From Frankia sp. AgB32 (GTDB lineage: Bacteria; Actinomycetota; Actinomycetes; Frankiales; Frankiaceae): DNA of 64,000 nucleotides. Shown here piece after piece: positions 34,369 to 42,056 of this stretch. Location: the NCBI RefSeq assembly GCF_023243045.1, contig NZ_JALKFX010000013.1:28333-92332 (forward strand). Direction: 5' to 3'. Each line of letters starts with the position of its first letter. The first letter of the stretch is position 1. The notes below the pieces were generated by a model. The model saw only the letters and a program-made list of their open reading frames with translations, was not told the origin of the DNA and did not search any database. The position numbers were made by a program, and so were the translations under genes.

Positions 34369-35171
34369 TCACACTCCGTTTCGGCACACCGGGGACTCGT
34401 CGGTGATGCGGTACGCCCGGCGCTCGGATTCGGTCAGCTCGCGTGATGCCAGCGAACACGCTCTGCGTGGCCAGGCGTTCTCGTCGGTGTTCCACACCAC
34501 CAGGAATCCGGACATCGCCGCGGACAGGCGGCTGCCATCGGGACGGAACGACACCGCGGTGGACACCTCTCCAGCGCCAGGATCGAGGGAGTACCGCAGT
34601 CCCGCGTTGAGCGGCCGCTTCTCGTCGAGGTTCCAGAGGACAACTGTGTGATCCTCGCCGGCGGAAGCAAGCCGTCGACCGTCAGCCCGAAAGGCAGGAC
34701 TCAGAATCTGATCGCTGTACGCAAGCAGCCTGGCCGTGATTCTCGGCAGCTGCATGTCCCACACCAGCACGTCTGGTCGTCGCTACCCGAAGCGAGGCTG
34801 GTGCCGTCCGGGCTGAACGCCAGCACGGAGACCCGCGGGCCATGGCGCCGCGGCGACCTCCGTGGACACCAGCGGGTCGATCACGACAACTCCGTGCTCG
34901 CCCTCGACCAGAGTCATGTTCGACAGGTCGAGGCCCCGGACCTGGTAGACCCCTGCCAGGCTGCGTCGAGCGCGAACGGCGTGCCGCCCCGGTGGACGAC
35001 GGCGATCAGGAGTGCCGTCAGCAGGAGTCCGGACAGCCCCGCGACAAGGCGGCGGCAGATCCTCGCGCGGATCTGTCCGGGATCCCGCACCTGTTCCCGT
35101 TCCCTGACCGATATCACCCACTCGTTACGGGCGAAGCACGCTGTCGGGGCCGAGTCTGACGCTGCCGACAT
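34369..35171 (-). pseudogene. Mosaic remnant: membrane segment, alkylsulfatase piece, WD40 blades
   Basis: Read on the minus strand: (i) from 35171, a frame with a hydrophobic segment ([16 protein letters not shown]) ending FALDAAWQG; (ii) after a 1-bp shift, [17 protein letters not shown] and [14 protein letters not shown], closely resembling the N-terminal domain of SdsA1-type alkylsulfatases; (iii) in another frame, a WD40 blade ([20 protein letters not shown]) and, after one more shift, VLVWDM, LASAGEDHTVVLWNLDE and a third blade. At least three frame changes occur. Two unrelated genes seem to have been joined and then decayed. Confidence 0.72.
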
Positions 35172-35240
35172 GTGAGGACGGTGTAGGCCTGGTACTTTTC
35201 TCCTGTGCGGCCGGCCAGGTGCGGAAAACGCGCACGGCCA

Positions 35241-35259
35241 GTCAGGTTTTCGTCAGGTT
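35241..35259. promoter_or_regulatory. OmpR-type direct-repeat operator
   Basis: GTCAGGTT occurs twice, 11 bp apart start to start (35241 and 35252), ending 21 bp before the membrane protein gene. Tandem half-sites one helical turn apart are the usual target of OmpR/PhoB-type regulators, and one is encoded just downstream. Confidence 0.6.
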
Positions 35260-35280
35260 GGCAGCAGCACTCTTGGCGCC

Positions 35281-36138
35281 GTGAGCATGCCTACCGCAGC
35301 CGTGACGGCACGGGCCGGAAGTCGGCCGACGTTGAACAAAGTCCCTGAGATCACCGTCTACTTCTGGATAATCAAAGTCCTGTGCACGACGGTGGGTGAA
35401 AGCGCCGCCGACTATCTCAACAGCACCGTGGGGCTCGGCCTCGGCACCACGACGGCCCTGATGTCCGTGCTGCTCGTCGTCGCGCTGGCGGCGCAGTTCC
35501 GAGTTCGGCGGTACATCCCGGGCGTGTACTGGACCACGGTCGTTCTCATCAGCGTCGTTGGGACGCTGATCACCGATAATCTGACCGACGGCCTCAACGT
35601 GAGCCTCATCGTCAGCACGGTCGCCTTCTCGGCGCTGCTCGCCCTCACGTTCGTCCTCTGGTACCGCGTCGAACGCACCCTTTCGATCCACAGCATCGTC
35701 ACCAGACGACGCGAGGTCTTCTACTGGCTCGCGGTGCTGTTCACCTTCGCGCTCGGCACCGCCGCCGGCGACCTGCTGACCGACCGCCTGGGGCTCAGCC
35801 TGTTCAGCGCGGTCGTCATCTTCGCCGTCGCGATCGCGGTCGTCCATGTCGCGCACCGGTGGCTCGGTCTGGGCCCGATTCTGTCCTTCTGGATCGCCTA
35901 CGTGCTCACCCGCCCGCTGGGCGGCTCGACGGGTGACTACCTCAGCGGCGCCACCGACGAGGGTGGCGCGGGGCTCGGCACCCTGGCCACCAGTCTGCTG
36001 TTCCTCGTTGCCATCGTCGCGACCGTGGTCTACCTGACCGTCACCCGTAAGGACCGCACGGAGCTCGTCCAGCCCGGTTCCCACCCGATGGTGCCCGGCC
36101 AGCCAGGCGTGGAGCAGGCCGCCGTCGTCGACCGTTAG
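35281..36138 (+). CDS. COG4705-type membrane-anchored protein
   Basis: A 285-residue protein with about eight helices arranged as internal repeats. Each unit carries an acidic-Gly motif: KVPEITVYFWIIKVL with TVGESAADYL, GTLITDNLTDGL, GTAAGDLLTDRL, and GGSTGDYLS. The conserved Asp/Asn pairs within helices suggest ion or small-molecule transport, but the family is uncharacterised. The start is GTG 35281 or ATG two codons on. A direct-repeat operator lies just upstream, and the OmpR-type two-component pair is encoded convergently, so it is probably the target of that pair. Confidence 0.82.
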   Translation: MSMPTAAVTARAGSRPTLNKVPEITVYFWIIKVLCTTVGESAADYLNSTVGLGLGTTTALMSVLLVVALAAQFRVRRYIPGVYWTTVVLISVVGTLITDNLTDGLNVSLIVSTVAFSALLALTFVLWYRVERTLSIHSIVTRRREVFYWLAVLFTFALGTAAGDLLTDRLGLSLFSAVVIFAVAIAVVHVAHRWLGLGPILSFWIAYVLTRPLGGSTGDYLSGATDEGGAGLGTLATSLLFLVAIVATVVYLTVTRKDRTELVQPGSHPMVPGQPGVEQAAVVDR

Positions 36139-36173
36139 CAGGCGGCCAGGCCAGGCCGGGACGTCGACGGCCG

Positions 36174-36215
36174 CGGGTTGCGGGTTGCCGGTTGCCGGTT
36201 GCCGGTTGCCGGTTG
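36174..36215. repeat. Six-unit 7-bp tandem repeat
   Basis: Units CGGGTTG (x2) then CCGGTTG (x4), back to back, between the stop of the membrane protein and the stop of the convergent histidine kinase. Copy number is likely to vary between strains. It does not alter a reading frame at its present position. Confidence 0.8.
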
Positions 36216-36221
36216 CGACCA

Positions 36222-37538
36222 TCAGATCTCCGGCAACGCGGGCAGCGTGACCACCACTCGGCTCCGCGGCGCGGGGAAGACCCGGACGTCTCCGCCGACG
36301 AGCCGGGCCAGCCGGCGCGCGAGCGGCAGTCCGAGGCCGGCGCCGTCTCCGCTCACGGCGATGCCCCGGTACCCGGGCTCGAAGACCGCGCCGACCTCGT
36401 CGGAGGTGAACCCCAGGCCGTCGTCGGTGATGGTCACCCGCACGACGCTCGGGCGGCCCGTCGCGGGTCCGACGTCGTCGATCTGGACGGCGACGGTCGA
36501 CGCGGCGTGCCGCAGCGCGTTGTCGACGATCGGCGCGAGGATCCGCTCGGCCAGGTCCGGGTCGCACAACGCCGGCCGGGCGGTGCCGTGGACGGTCATC
36601 CGGGCACCGGGACGCAGGGCGGCGTCCCGCACGAGCCGCCCGGCCACCTCGGCAAGGTCCGCGCGTCCGGTCGTCGCGGTGGTGCCGGGCGCCTTCAGGA
36701 GGGTTTCGACGATCCTGGTGAGCTCGTCGACCTCGCCGACGACGCCCGCGAGGGCCGCCCGCAGCGCGTCGGGCCCGGTGTCGTACCGGGCGCTCGCCTC
36801 GGCGCCGGCCCGCATCCGGGCCAGCGGTGCCTTCAGCTCGTGGGCGATCTGCGAGGTCACCAGCGTCTCGTGGCGCAGGCTCGCCGCCAGCCTGGTGAGC
36901 AGACCGTCCAGCGTCGCGGCGAGACCCGTGATCTCATCGTGCGGCGGCCCCAGGCCGAACCGCTGGTCCGGGTCGTGCGCGCCCCAGTCGCGGGCGCGGA
37001 CCGTCATTTCGGCCACGGGGTGCAGCGCCGAGCCGACCAGCCGGCGCATCAGGAGCGCCGTCCCGGCGAGGATCACGACGTCGAGCACGATCGCCGCGCC
37101 GACGGCGAGCCGCTCGCTGTGGATGTAGGGCGCCAGGCTGAGTGCCACCACGACCGTGCCGACGGGCCGAGGCCCGTCCAGGACGGGCAACGACCGCAGC
37201 TCGACCTGGCCGACCATCCGCGTGGCCGGTGCCGAGGACGCGAGTGCCGCCGCCGCAGCGTCCAGGGAACGGTGCACGGGCGGGCGTACCACCGGCGACG
37301 AGCTCAGGTCGAAAAGCCACATCTCCGGCTCGATCGCCTCGTCGCCCGGCGTCTCCTCGACAACCAGGTGGCCGGAGTCGACGGCGACGATCGCCGCCGC
37401 CGACCGGGCGCGCGAGGCCAGCAGGGCGTCGGCGTCGTGGCGGAGCCAGCCGCGCAGGAGCAGCCAGAAGGCCGCAGTGAGCAGTATGACCGAGACCGCG
37501 ATGACCACGATCGCGAGCCGCACCAGCCGCCGCCGCAT
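36222..37538 (-). CDS. OmpR-class sensor histidine kinase
   Basis: A 438-residue kinase. Two membrane helices (about 7-29 and 145-166) flank an extracytoplasmic sensor of roughly 110 residues. A HAMP linker follows, then HisKA with the phospho-His in TSQIAHELKAPLARM, and HATPase with N-box IVDNALRHAAS and GAGLGLPLARR. ATG 37538 overlaps the regulator stop by one base (TGATG), which fixes the start; a longer frame upstream is inside the regulator gene. It pairs with the OmpR-type regulator. Confidence 0.92.
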   Translation of the reverse strand: MRRRLVRLAIVVIAVSVILLTAAFWLLLRGWLRHDADALLASRARSAAAIVAVDSGHLVVEETPGDEAIEPEMWLFDLSSSPVVRPPVHRSLDAAAAALASSAPATRMVGQVELRSLPVLDGPRPVGTVVVALSLAPYIHSERLAVGAAIVLDVVILAGTALLMRRLVGSALHPVAEMTVRARDWGAHDPDQRFGLGPPHDEITGLAATLDGLLTRLAASLRHETLVTSQIAHELKAPLARMRAGAEASARYDTGPDALRAALAGVVGEVDELTRIVETLLKAPGTTATTGRADLAEVAGRLVRDAALRPGARMTVHGTARPALCDPDLAERILAPIVDNALRHAASTVAVQIDDVGPATGRPSVVRVTITDDGLGFTSDEVGAVFEPGYRGIAVSGDGAGLGLPLARRLARLVGGDVRVFPAPRSRVVVTLPALPEI

Positions 37539-38200
37539 CAGTCGAGCCGGTAGCCGACGCCCCGGACGGTCGCGATCGACGGTCGGCCACCGACGTCGCG
37601 CAGCGCTCGCCGCAGCCGCGCGACATAGCTGTCCAGGGTGTTCTCCTGCACGACCGAGCCCGGCGGCCACGCGCTGGAGATCAACGACGCTCTCCGCACC
37701 ACCTCGCCGCGCCGGCTGACCAGCGCCGCGAGCAGTCGGTACTCGGTGGGCGACAGTGGCCGCGAGTCAACCGGTCCGGCGACGACGTGCCGGACCGGAT
37801 CGAGGACGAATCCGCTCGCGACGGCGCCGGGTGCCCGGCGCACCAGCACGTCCAGGCGCACGAGCAGCTCGTCGATCGCGAACGGCTTGGTCAGGTAGTC
37901 ATCGGCGCCGGCGCCGAATCCGAGCACCTTGTCGGCGACCGAGCTTCGCGCGGACAGCAGCAGCGCGGGCGCGGCGACCCCGCGGCTTCGCAGCGCTCCC
38001 AGCAGGTCCCGCCCGTCGGTATCGGGCAGCGCGACGTCGAGGATCAACACGTCGGGCGCGATCGCACCGGCCGCCCGCCGCAGGGCCTCGCTGCCTGTCG
38101 CGGCGGACCAGGCCACGTCGAACCCCTCGAGGCGCAGCACGCGGACGATCGTCGCGCACAACACCCCGTCGTCCTCGACGACCGCGACGGTCCCACGCAT
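37538..38200 (-). CDS. OmpR-family response regulator
   Basis: A 220-residue regulator. The receiver has VAVVEDDGVL, phospho-Asp in LILDVALPDTDG, and YLTKPFAIDEL with the conserved Lys. The C-terminal winged helix reads PLSPTEYRLLAALVSRRGEV, then LDSYVARLRRALRD and TVRGVGYRLD. It is first in the operon with its kinase. The tandem GTCAGGTT repeats before the facing membrane-protein gene are its best candidate site. Confidence 0.93.
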   Translation of the reverse strand: MRGTVAVVEDDGVLCATIVRVLRLEGFDVAWSAATGSEALRRAAGAIAPDVLILDVALPDTDGRDLLGALRSRGVAAPALLLSARSSVADKVLGFGAGADDYLTKPFAIDELLVRLDVLVRRAPGAVASGFVLDPVRHVVAGPVDSRPLSPTEYRLLAALVSRRGEVVRRASLISSAWPPGSVVQENTLDSYVARLRRALRDVGGRPSIATVRGVGYRLD

Positions 38201-38625
38201 CAGCCGTCAGCGTCCCTGGCGGGCCGACCAACGGCAGGAGGCGACCGTGGCCCGGGGCGCGCGGGCGCCGCTCCGGCTCGCGATCATCTCCTCGCGACGC
38301 CGCCCCGACATTGCTCCACGCTACGACACGGGTCCGAACGCGGGCCCCAGCAGCCGCCGATCCTCGCCTCGAGCCTCGGCCTGCCGGATGCCGCACCGTC
38401 ATGCAATTCCGGTCGATCAGCTATTACGATTTTCAGCTCACGCGCATCCAGGATTCCTTTGACCACAAGCCAAACGGCCCGCGGGCGATGCGCGACCGGG
38501 CCGACGCGGAGGTGCGGGTCTCGGTGCTGGAGCGGCTCCAGCAGGCTGTGCGCGCCGGAGACGGCCGCGTCCCGAACACATCGGCCGTGCCAGGCGCGGC
38601 CCGGTCACCCCTTCCAGGAGCCGAT
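38201..38625. other. Intergenic region, nothing recognised
   Basis: About 425 bases between the divergent response-regulator and phosphotransferase genes. A lower-GC patch near 38400-38470 may hold promoters. Frames crossing it have no family motifs. No RNA element or dyad was seen. Confidence 0.4.
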
Positions 38626-39369
38626 ATGAACAGCGCGATCGACCACCAGATCGACCAGTCTGCCGTCGACTCCCTCATCGCGAAAGCGTCAGGCGCCGGC
38701 GCCCCGCCGGCGAGTGTCGACACGGTGGGCGGCGGCACCTACAACACGGTTCTGCGGGTGGGCCTCGCCGACGGCCGCACGGTCATCCTCAAGATCGCGC
38801 CGCTGCCCGACACACCGTGCCCGGACTACGAACGAGACATCATGCGCTCCGAGGCGCTGTTCCTCGACCGAGCGGCCGCACTCGCCGACGTCCCGACCCC
38901 GCGGGTGCTGGCCACCGCGTTCGACGGCGCCGTCCTGCCGCAGGACGCCCTGGTCCTGACGGCGCTGCCGGGACGACCGCTGGCGGAGCGGGAAGGCACC
39001 GAGCTGGCCCGGCCGATCGTGGAGATCCGCGCGGCCGTCGAGGCGAACCTGGATCTGCTCGCGGACGTGCGCACCCCGGTGCTGGTCCACTTCGACCTGT
39101 GGGACAGCAACGTGCTCGTCGCGGACGATCCGCCGCGGCTGGGCGGGGTGATCGACGGTGAGCGGTTCTTCTGGGGCGATCCGTATGCCGACTTCGTGTC
39201 CCTCGCCCTGTTCGGGGACATCGAGGACGACCAGGCATTCCTCGACGGCTACCGCGCCGCCGGCGGGACCGTCGAGTTCACCGCGCGGCTACGCCGCCGG
39301 CTGAGCCTCGGCGCACTGGCGGGCGCGGCACCGCCGGCAATGCCCGGTACCGGCGGTCAGGAAGGCTGA
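38626..39369 (+). CDS. Aminoglycoside phosphotransferase (APH)-like protein, internally deleted
   Basis: A 247-residue kinase-like protein, short for the roughly 300-residue family. The N-lobe shows GGGTYNTVLRVGLADGRTVILK with the ATP-binding Lys; the C-lobe has the Brenner motif LVHFDLWDSNVLV and VIDGERFFWGDPYADF. About 50-60 residues normally found after LPGRPL appear to be missing in frame, and the C-terminal helices are replaced by a Gly/Ala tail. ATG 38626 follows CAGGAG. Catalytic residues remain, but folding is doubtful. It is followed at 7 bp by a small ORF and then a condensation-domain gene. Confidence 0.72.
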   Translation: MNSAIDHQIDQSAVDSLIAKASGAGAPPASVDTVGGGTYNTVLRVGLADGRTVILKIAPLPDTPCPDYERDIMRSEALFLDRAAALADVPTPRVLATAFDGAVLPQDALVLTALPGRPLAEREGTELARPIVEIRAAVEANLDLLADVRTPVLVHFDLWDSNVLVADDPPRLGGVIDGERFFWGDPYADFVSLALFGDIEDDQAFLDGYRAAGGTVEFTARLRRRLSLGALAGAAPPAMPGTGGQEG

Positions 39370-39376
39370 GCGGCCG

Positions 39377-39529
39377 ATGGTCGTCATCCTGCCGTCCGCA
39401 GTGGCTCTCGGCCTGCACGTCCCCGGAGTGCTGCTCGCCCGGGCGGCGCAACACCGGCTCGCCGCCGTGCGCCGCAGCGTCCCCGACCACAGCCACCGCC
39501 TCGCCCAGGAGATCACTGCCCCATGTTGA
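39377..39529 (+). CDS. 50-residue protein between APH-like and condensation genes
   Basis: ATG 39377 lies 7 bp after the upstream stop with GGAAGG nearby, and the TGA overlaps the start of the condensation gene (ATGTTGA), as expected for a coupled operon member. Third codon positions are about 86% G/C, like real genes here. The product has a hydrophobic start (VVILPSAVALGLHVPGVLLA), a basic middle and a C-terminal Cys (ITAPC). No family recognised; it is not MbtH. It could be a small membrane peptide, or only a coupling leader. Confidence 0.45.
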   Translation: MVVILPSAVALGLHVPGVLLARAAQHRLAAVRRSVPDHSHRLAQEITAPC

Positions 39530-40845
39530 CCTGGCCTGCCTCGGACTTCCAGCAGATCCTGATGATCAGCGATGTCGCCGCCGCGACCGGCAAACCGGAT
39601 CCCGGCTTCACCCTGAGTTCGACGGCCCGGGTACGCGGGCCGCTCGACGTGGAGTGCCTCGACGCCGCCTTCGACGACGTCGTCGCCCGCAACGACATCC
39701 TGCGCACGACGCTGGTGCAGGAGCACGGGATGTGGTGCCAGCAGGTCCACCCGCACCGGACGGTGTCGCTGGAACGGATCGAGGCGGCCGGGCGCTCACC
39801 CGCGGAGCTGGCCCAGGCCTGGTCGGCGGTGCCGATAGCCGCCGACCGACCGCCGGTCATCCGGGGCTTCCTGAGTCGACTCAGCGACGACGACCACCTC
39901 GTCGGCCTGTCCTGCAACCACCTCTACATCGACGCCCGCTCGATCACGATCGCCGTCCAGGAGCTGGCCCAGGCCTACGAGGCGCGCCTGGCCGGCCGTC
40001 GCATCGCACCGCTGGCGTTACAGTACGGCGCCTACGTCCAGCACCAGCTCAGCCGTCCCCGCGACGAGGAGACGCTGCGGTCCTGGCTGCGGACCTCCGG
40101 CACCTTCCAGCCGATGAGTTTCCCCTGTGATCGCGACTGCGGCGACCGCACCGCGCCCGTTCCGGCGTCCTTCCAGGCGACCGTCCTGCGCGCCGCCGAT
40201 GTGCGGCGGCTGGAACGGTGGGCGCTGTCCCACCGGACCACGCCGTTCTGCGCGCTGCTGACCGGCTTCGCCCTGGCGGTGGCCGCCCGGATCCCCGGCC
40301 GGGACCTGGCCATCCCCTCGATCATCGAGAAGCGGGGTCACCCGGACACCCGCACGATGATCGGCCCGTTCCTGCATCCGGTGATCCTGCGGATGTCCGT
40401 ACCCGCCGGCAGCTCCTGGGAGACGCTGACGCCGACCGCGCGCGAGGCAGTGCTGGCCGCCTACGAGCACACGCACATCCCGCTCAGCGAGGTCCATGCC
40501 AACAGCCCGGACATGCCCAGGTTCTCCCAGCGCGGCGGATACATCATGTTCCAGTACCTGCCCCGCTACGGCAGCGAGGCGCCGATCCCGTTCGGCGCGG
40601 CCGTCGGGGCGACAGTGGATCCGGAGTCGCTGGCAGGCCGGATGGAGACGATCGGCATCACGGTCCGGCTGCGCCACGCCCCGAACGGCGATCTGATCGG
40701 GTGGGTCGGTCACGACCTGCGTGATCACAGCGAAGGCCAGGTCCGGGCCCTGTTCGACGACTTCGCCGCCGCCCTGACCGACGTCGTCCGACCGGCCGAC
40801 GGTCGGGCGTCCCGTAAGCAGGCCGCTCAGGGCGCCATCCGGTAG
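39523..40845 (+). CDS. Stand-alone NRPS condensation-domain protein
   Basis: A 440-residue protein with the chloramphenicol-acetyltransferase-like double fold of condensation domains, without carrier or adenylation domains. The active-site HHxxxDG reads NHLYIDA: the second His is kept, the first is Asn and the Gly is Ala. Later landmarks are ALLTGFALAVAARIPGRDLA and RTMIGPFLHPVILRM. Such free-standing enzymes join or transfer acyl groups in small peptide, lipid or siderophore pathways. No other NRPS gene is in the window, so its partners are elsewhere or lost. Confidence 0.83.
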   Translation: MLTWPASDFQQILMISDVAAATGKPDPGFTLSSTARVRGPLDVECLDAAFDDVVARNDILRTTLVQEHGMWCQQVHPHRTVSLERIEAAGRSPAELAQAWSAVPIAADRPPVIRGFLSRLSDDDHLVGLSCNHLYIDARSITIAVQELAQAYEARLAGRRIAPLALQYGAYVQHQLSRPRDEETLRSWLRTSGTFQPMSFPCDRDCGDRTAPVPASFQATVLRAADVRRLERWALSHRTTPFCALLTGFALAVAARIPGRDLAIPSIIEKRGHPDTRTMIGPFLHPVILRMSVPAGSSWETLTPTAREAVLAAYEHTHIPLSEVHANSPDMPRFSQRGGYIMFQYLPRYGSEAPIPFGAAVGATVDPESLAGRMETIGITVRLRHAPNGDLIGWVGHDLRDHSEGQVRALFDDFAAALTDVVRPADGRASRKQAAQGAIR

Positions 40846-41033
40846 ACCCGCGGCGCAGGGACCGGGGCAGCATCGTCACACTCCCGAACCGCCTTTCCGC
40901 CTCGCGCTGCCAAACCGCCTTTTCTGCCCCCGGTCGCACCGCCCGGGTCCGGGACGCGGGCGGGCATTCCGACCCCTGCCACAGGGTCGACACGGCACTC
41001 GACCCGCCCTCGAGAGCAGCCCACACTGGATAC

Positions 41034-41228
41034 ATGCGATGGATCACGAGAGCGGGAAGCCGGATCGAGCTCCTCAATCCGGCGCTCGAGCAGGAGTACA
41101 CCGATTATCTGCTCCGGGTCACTGCCGCCGACGGCACCGAGATCGGCTCCTTCGAGTCCGTCACCGACCTGCAGAACAACGTCGATCTGGCCGGGCTGCG
41201 CTCCGTCGACGACCTCGAGAAGGTATGA
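41034..41228 (+). CDS. Small protein of unknown function
   Basis: A 64-residue ORF (MRWITRAGSRIELL, then LLRVTAADGTEIGSFESVTD). The composition is normal, acidic, with a plausible small beta-rich fold. The ribosome binding site is weak, and a TGGATAC element just before the ATG might make it leaderless. It stands between the condensation gene and the flavoprotein gene. The 188 bases upstream hold nothing else recognised. Confidence 0.5.
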   Translation: MRWITRAGSRIELLNPALEQEYTDYLLRVTAADGTEIGSFESVTDLQNNVDLAGLRSVDDLEKV

Positions 41229-41306
41229 CCGGAAAAGCAGATCCACGGCCGACGTCCTGACCCCGCGGATTCCCATCGCACCTCGGGCGCGTCCGCGCTG
41301 GCCGTA

Positions 41307-41849
41307 TCAGGCGAGTTCGGCGAGCGCGACGCGCAGGTCGGACCACGGGAACGTGGTGTTCTCGCGGCCGGGCTGGTCCGCGCCGCCTCGCGGGTCGCCC
41401 GGTTGGCCGAACACCAGCCGGACCCCCCACGCCCGTAGCGCGTGCACGCTGGCGACGTAGGCGGGATGGCCGGCGAGTCCGCTGTTCGGATAGGGCGCCA
41501 TGATGATCGGCAGGCCCGCGCCGAGCGCCTCGTTGAGCAGGCCGAGCGCCAGGGTGTCGGAAATGCCGGCAGCGAGCTTGTTGATCGTGTTGAAGGTGGC
41601 TGGCGCGACGACGAACGCGTCGGCCGGGGGCAGCACGTCCGCCTCCTCCGGCCGCTTGTACCGCGAACGCACCGGGTGACCGGTCAGCTCGGCGAGCCGC
41701 GGGACGTCGAGGAATCCTGTCGCGGCCGGTGTGGCGACCGCGCAGACGTCCCAGCCCGCATCCTGGGCGTACGCGACGAAGTCCGGCAGGTCCGCCGCCG
41801 GATATCCGCCGCAGGCCACCACGTAGAGCACCCGGTCACCGGTCGCCAT
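41307..41849 (-). CDS. Flavoprotein (PPC-decarboxylase-like)
   Basis: A 180-residue member of the homo-oligomeric flavin-containing Cys decarboxylase family. VLYVVACGGYPAADLPDF opens the FMN-binding fold, VVAPATFNTINKLAAGISDT is the PANxxT-type substrate motif, and IIMAPYPNSGLAGHPAY corresponds to the xMxPxM region, here reading MAPYPN. These enzymes decarboxylate C-terminal Cys residues or phosphopantothenoyl-Cys. A full CoaBC is not present, so a specialised or peptide-modifying role is possible. ATG 41849; the gene is divergent from the TIR gene with about 207 bp between them. Confidence 0.83.
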   Translation of the reverse strand: MATGDRVLYVVACGGYPAADLPDFVAYAQDAGWDVCAVATPAATGFLDVPRLAELTGHPVRSRYKRPEEADVLPPADAFVVAPATFNTINKLAAGISDTLALGLLNEALGAGLPIIMAPYPNSGLAGHPAYVASVHALRAWGVRLVFGQPGDPRGGADQPGRENTTFPWSDLRVALAELA

Positions 41850-42056
41850 CCGCACCCCCTCCACCTGAGTTCGCCGCCGCCGGACAACCACCCGGCCTCC
41901 ATCGTCGCGCACACCGCTGTCACGCACACCGGCTGCCCCCGCGCACTGGCTGCCCCGCACACCAACGAAAGCCGGTGGACCAGGCCGCACAAGGCAATGG
42001 CACAATCGTGCGACGGAACCGTCATTCGGGGGTGGTTCCGACGGGGGTGACACCTG

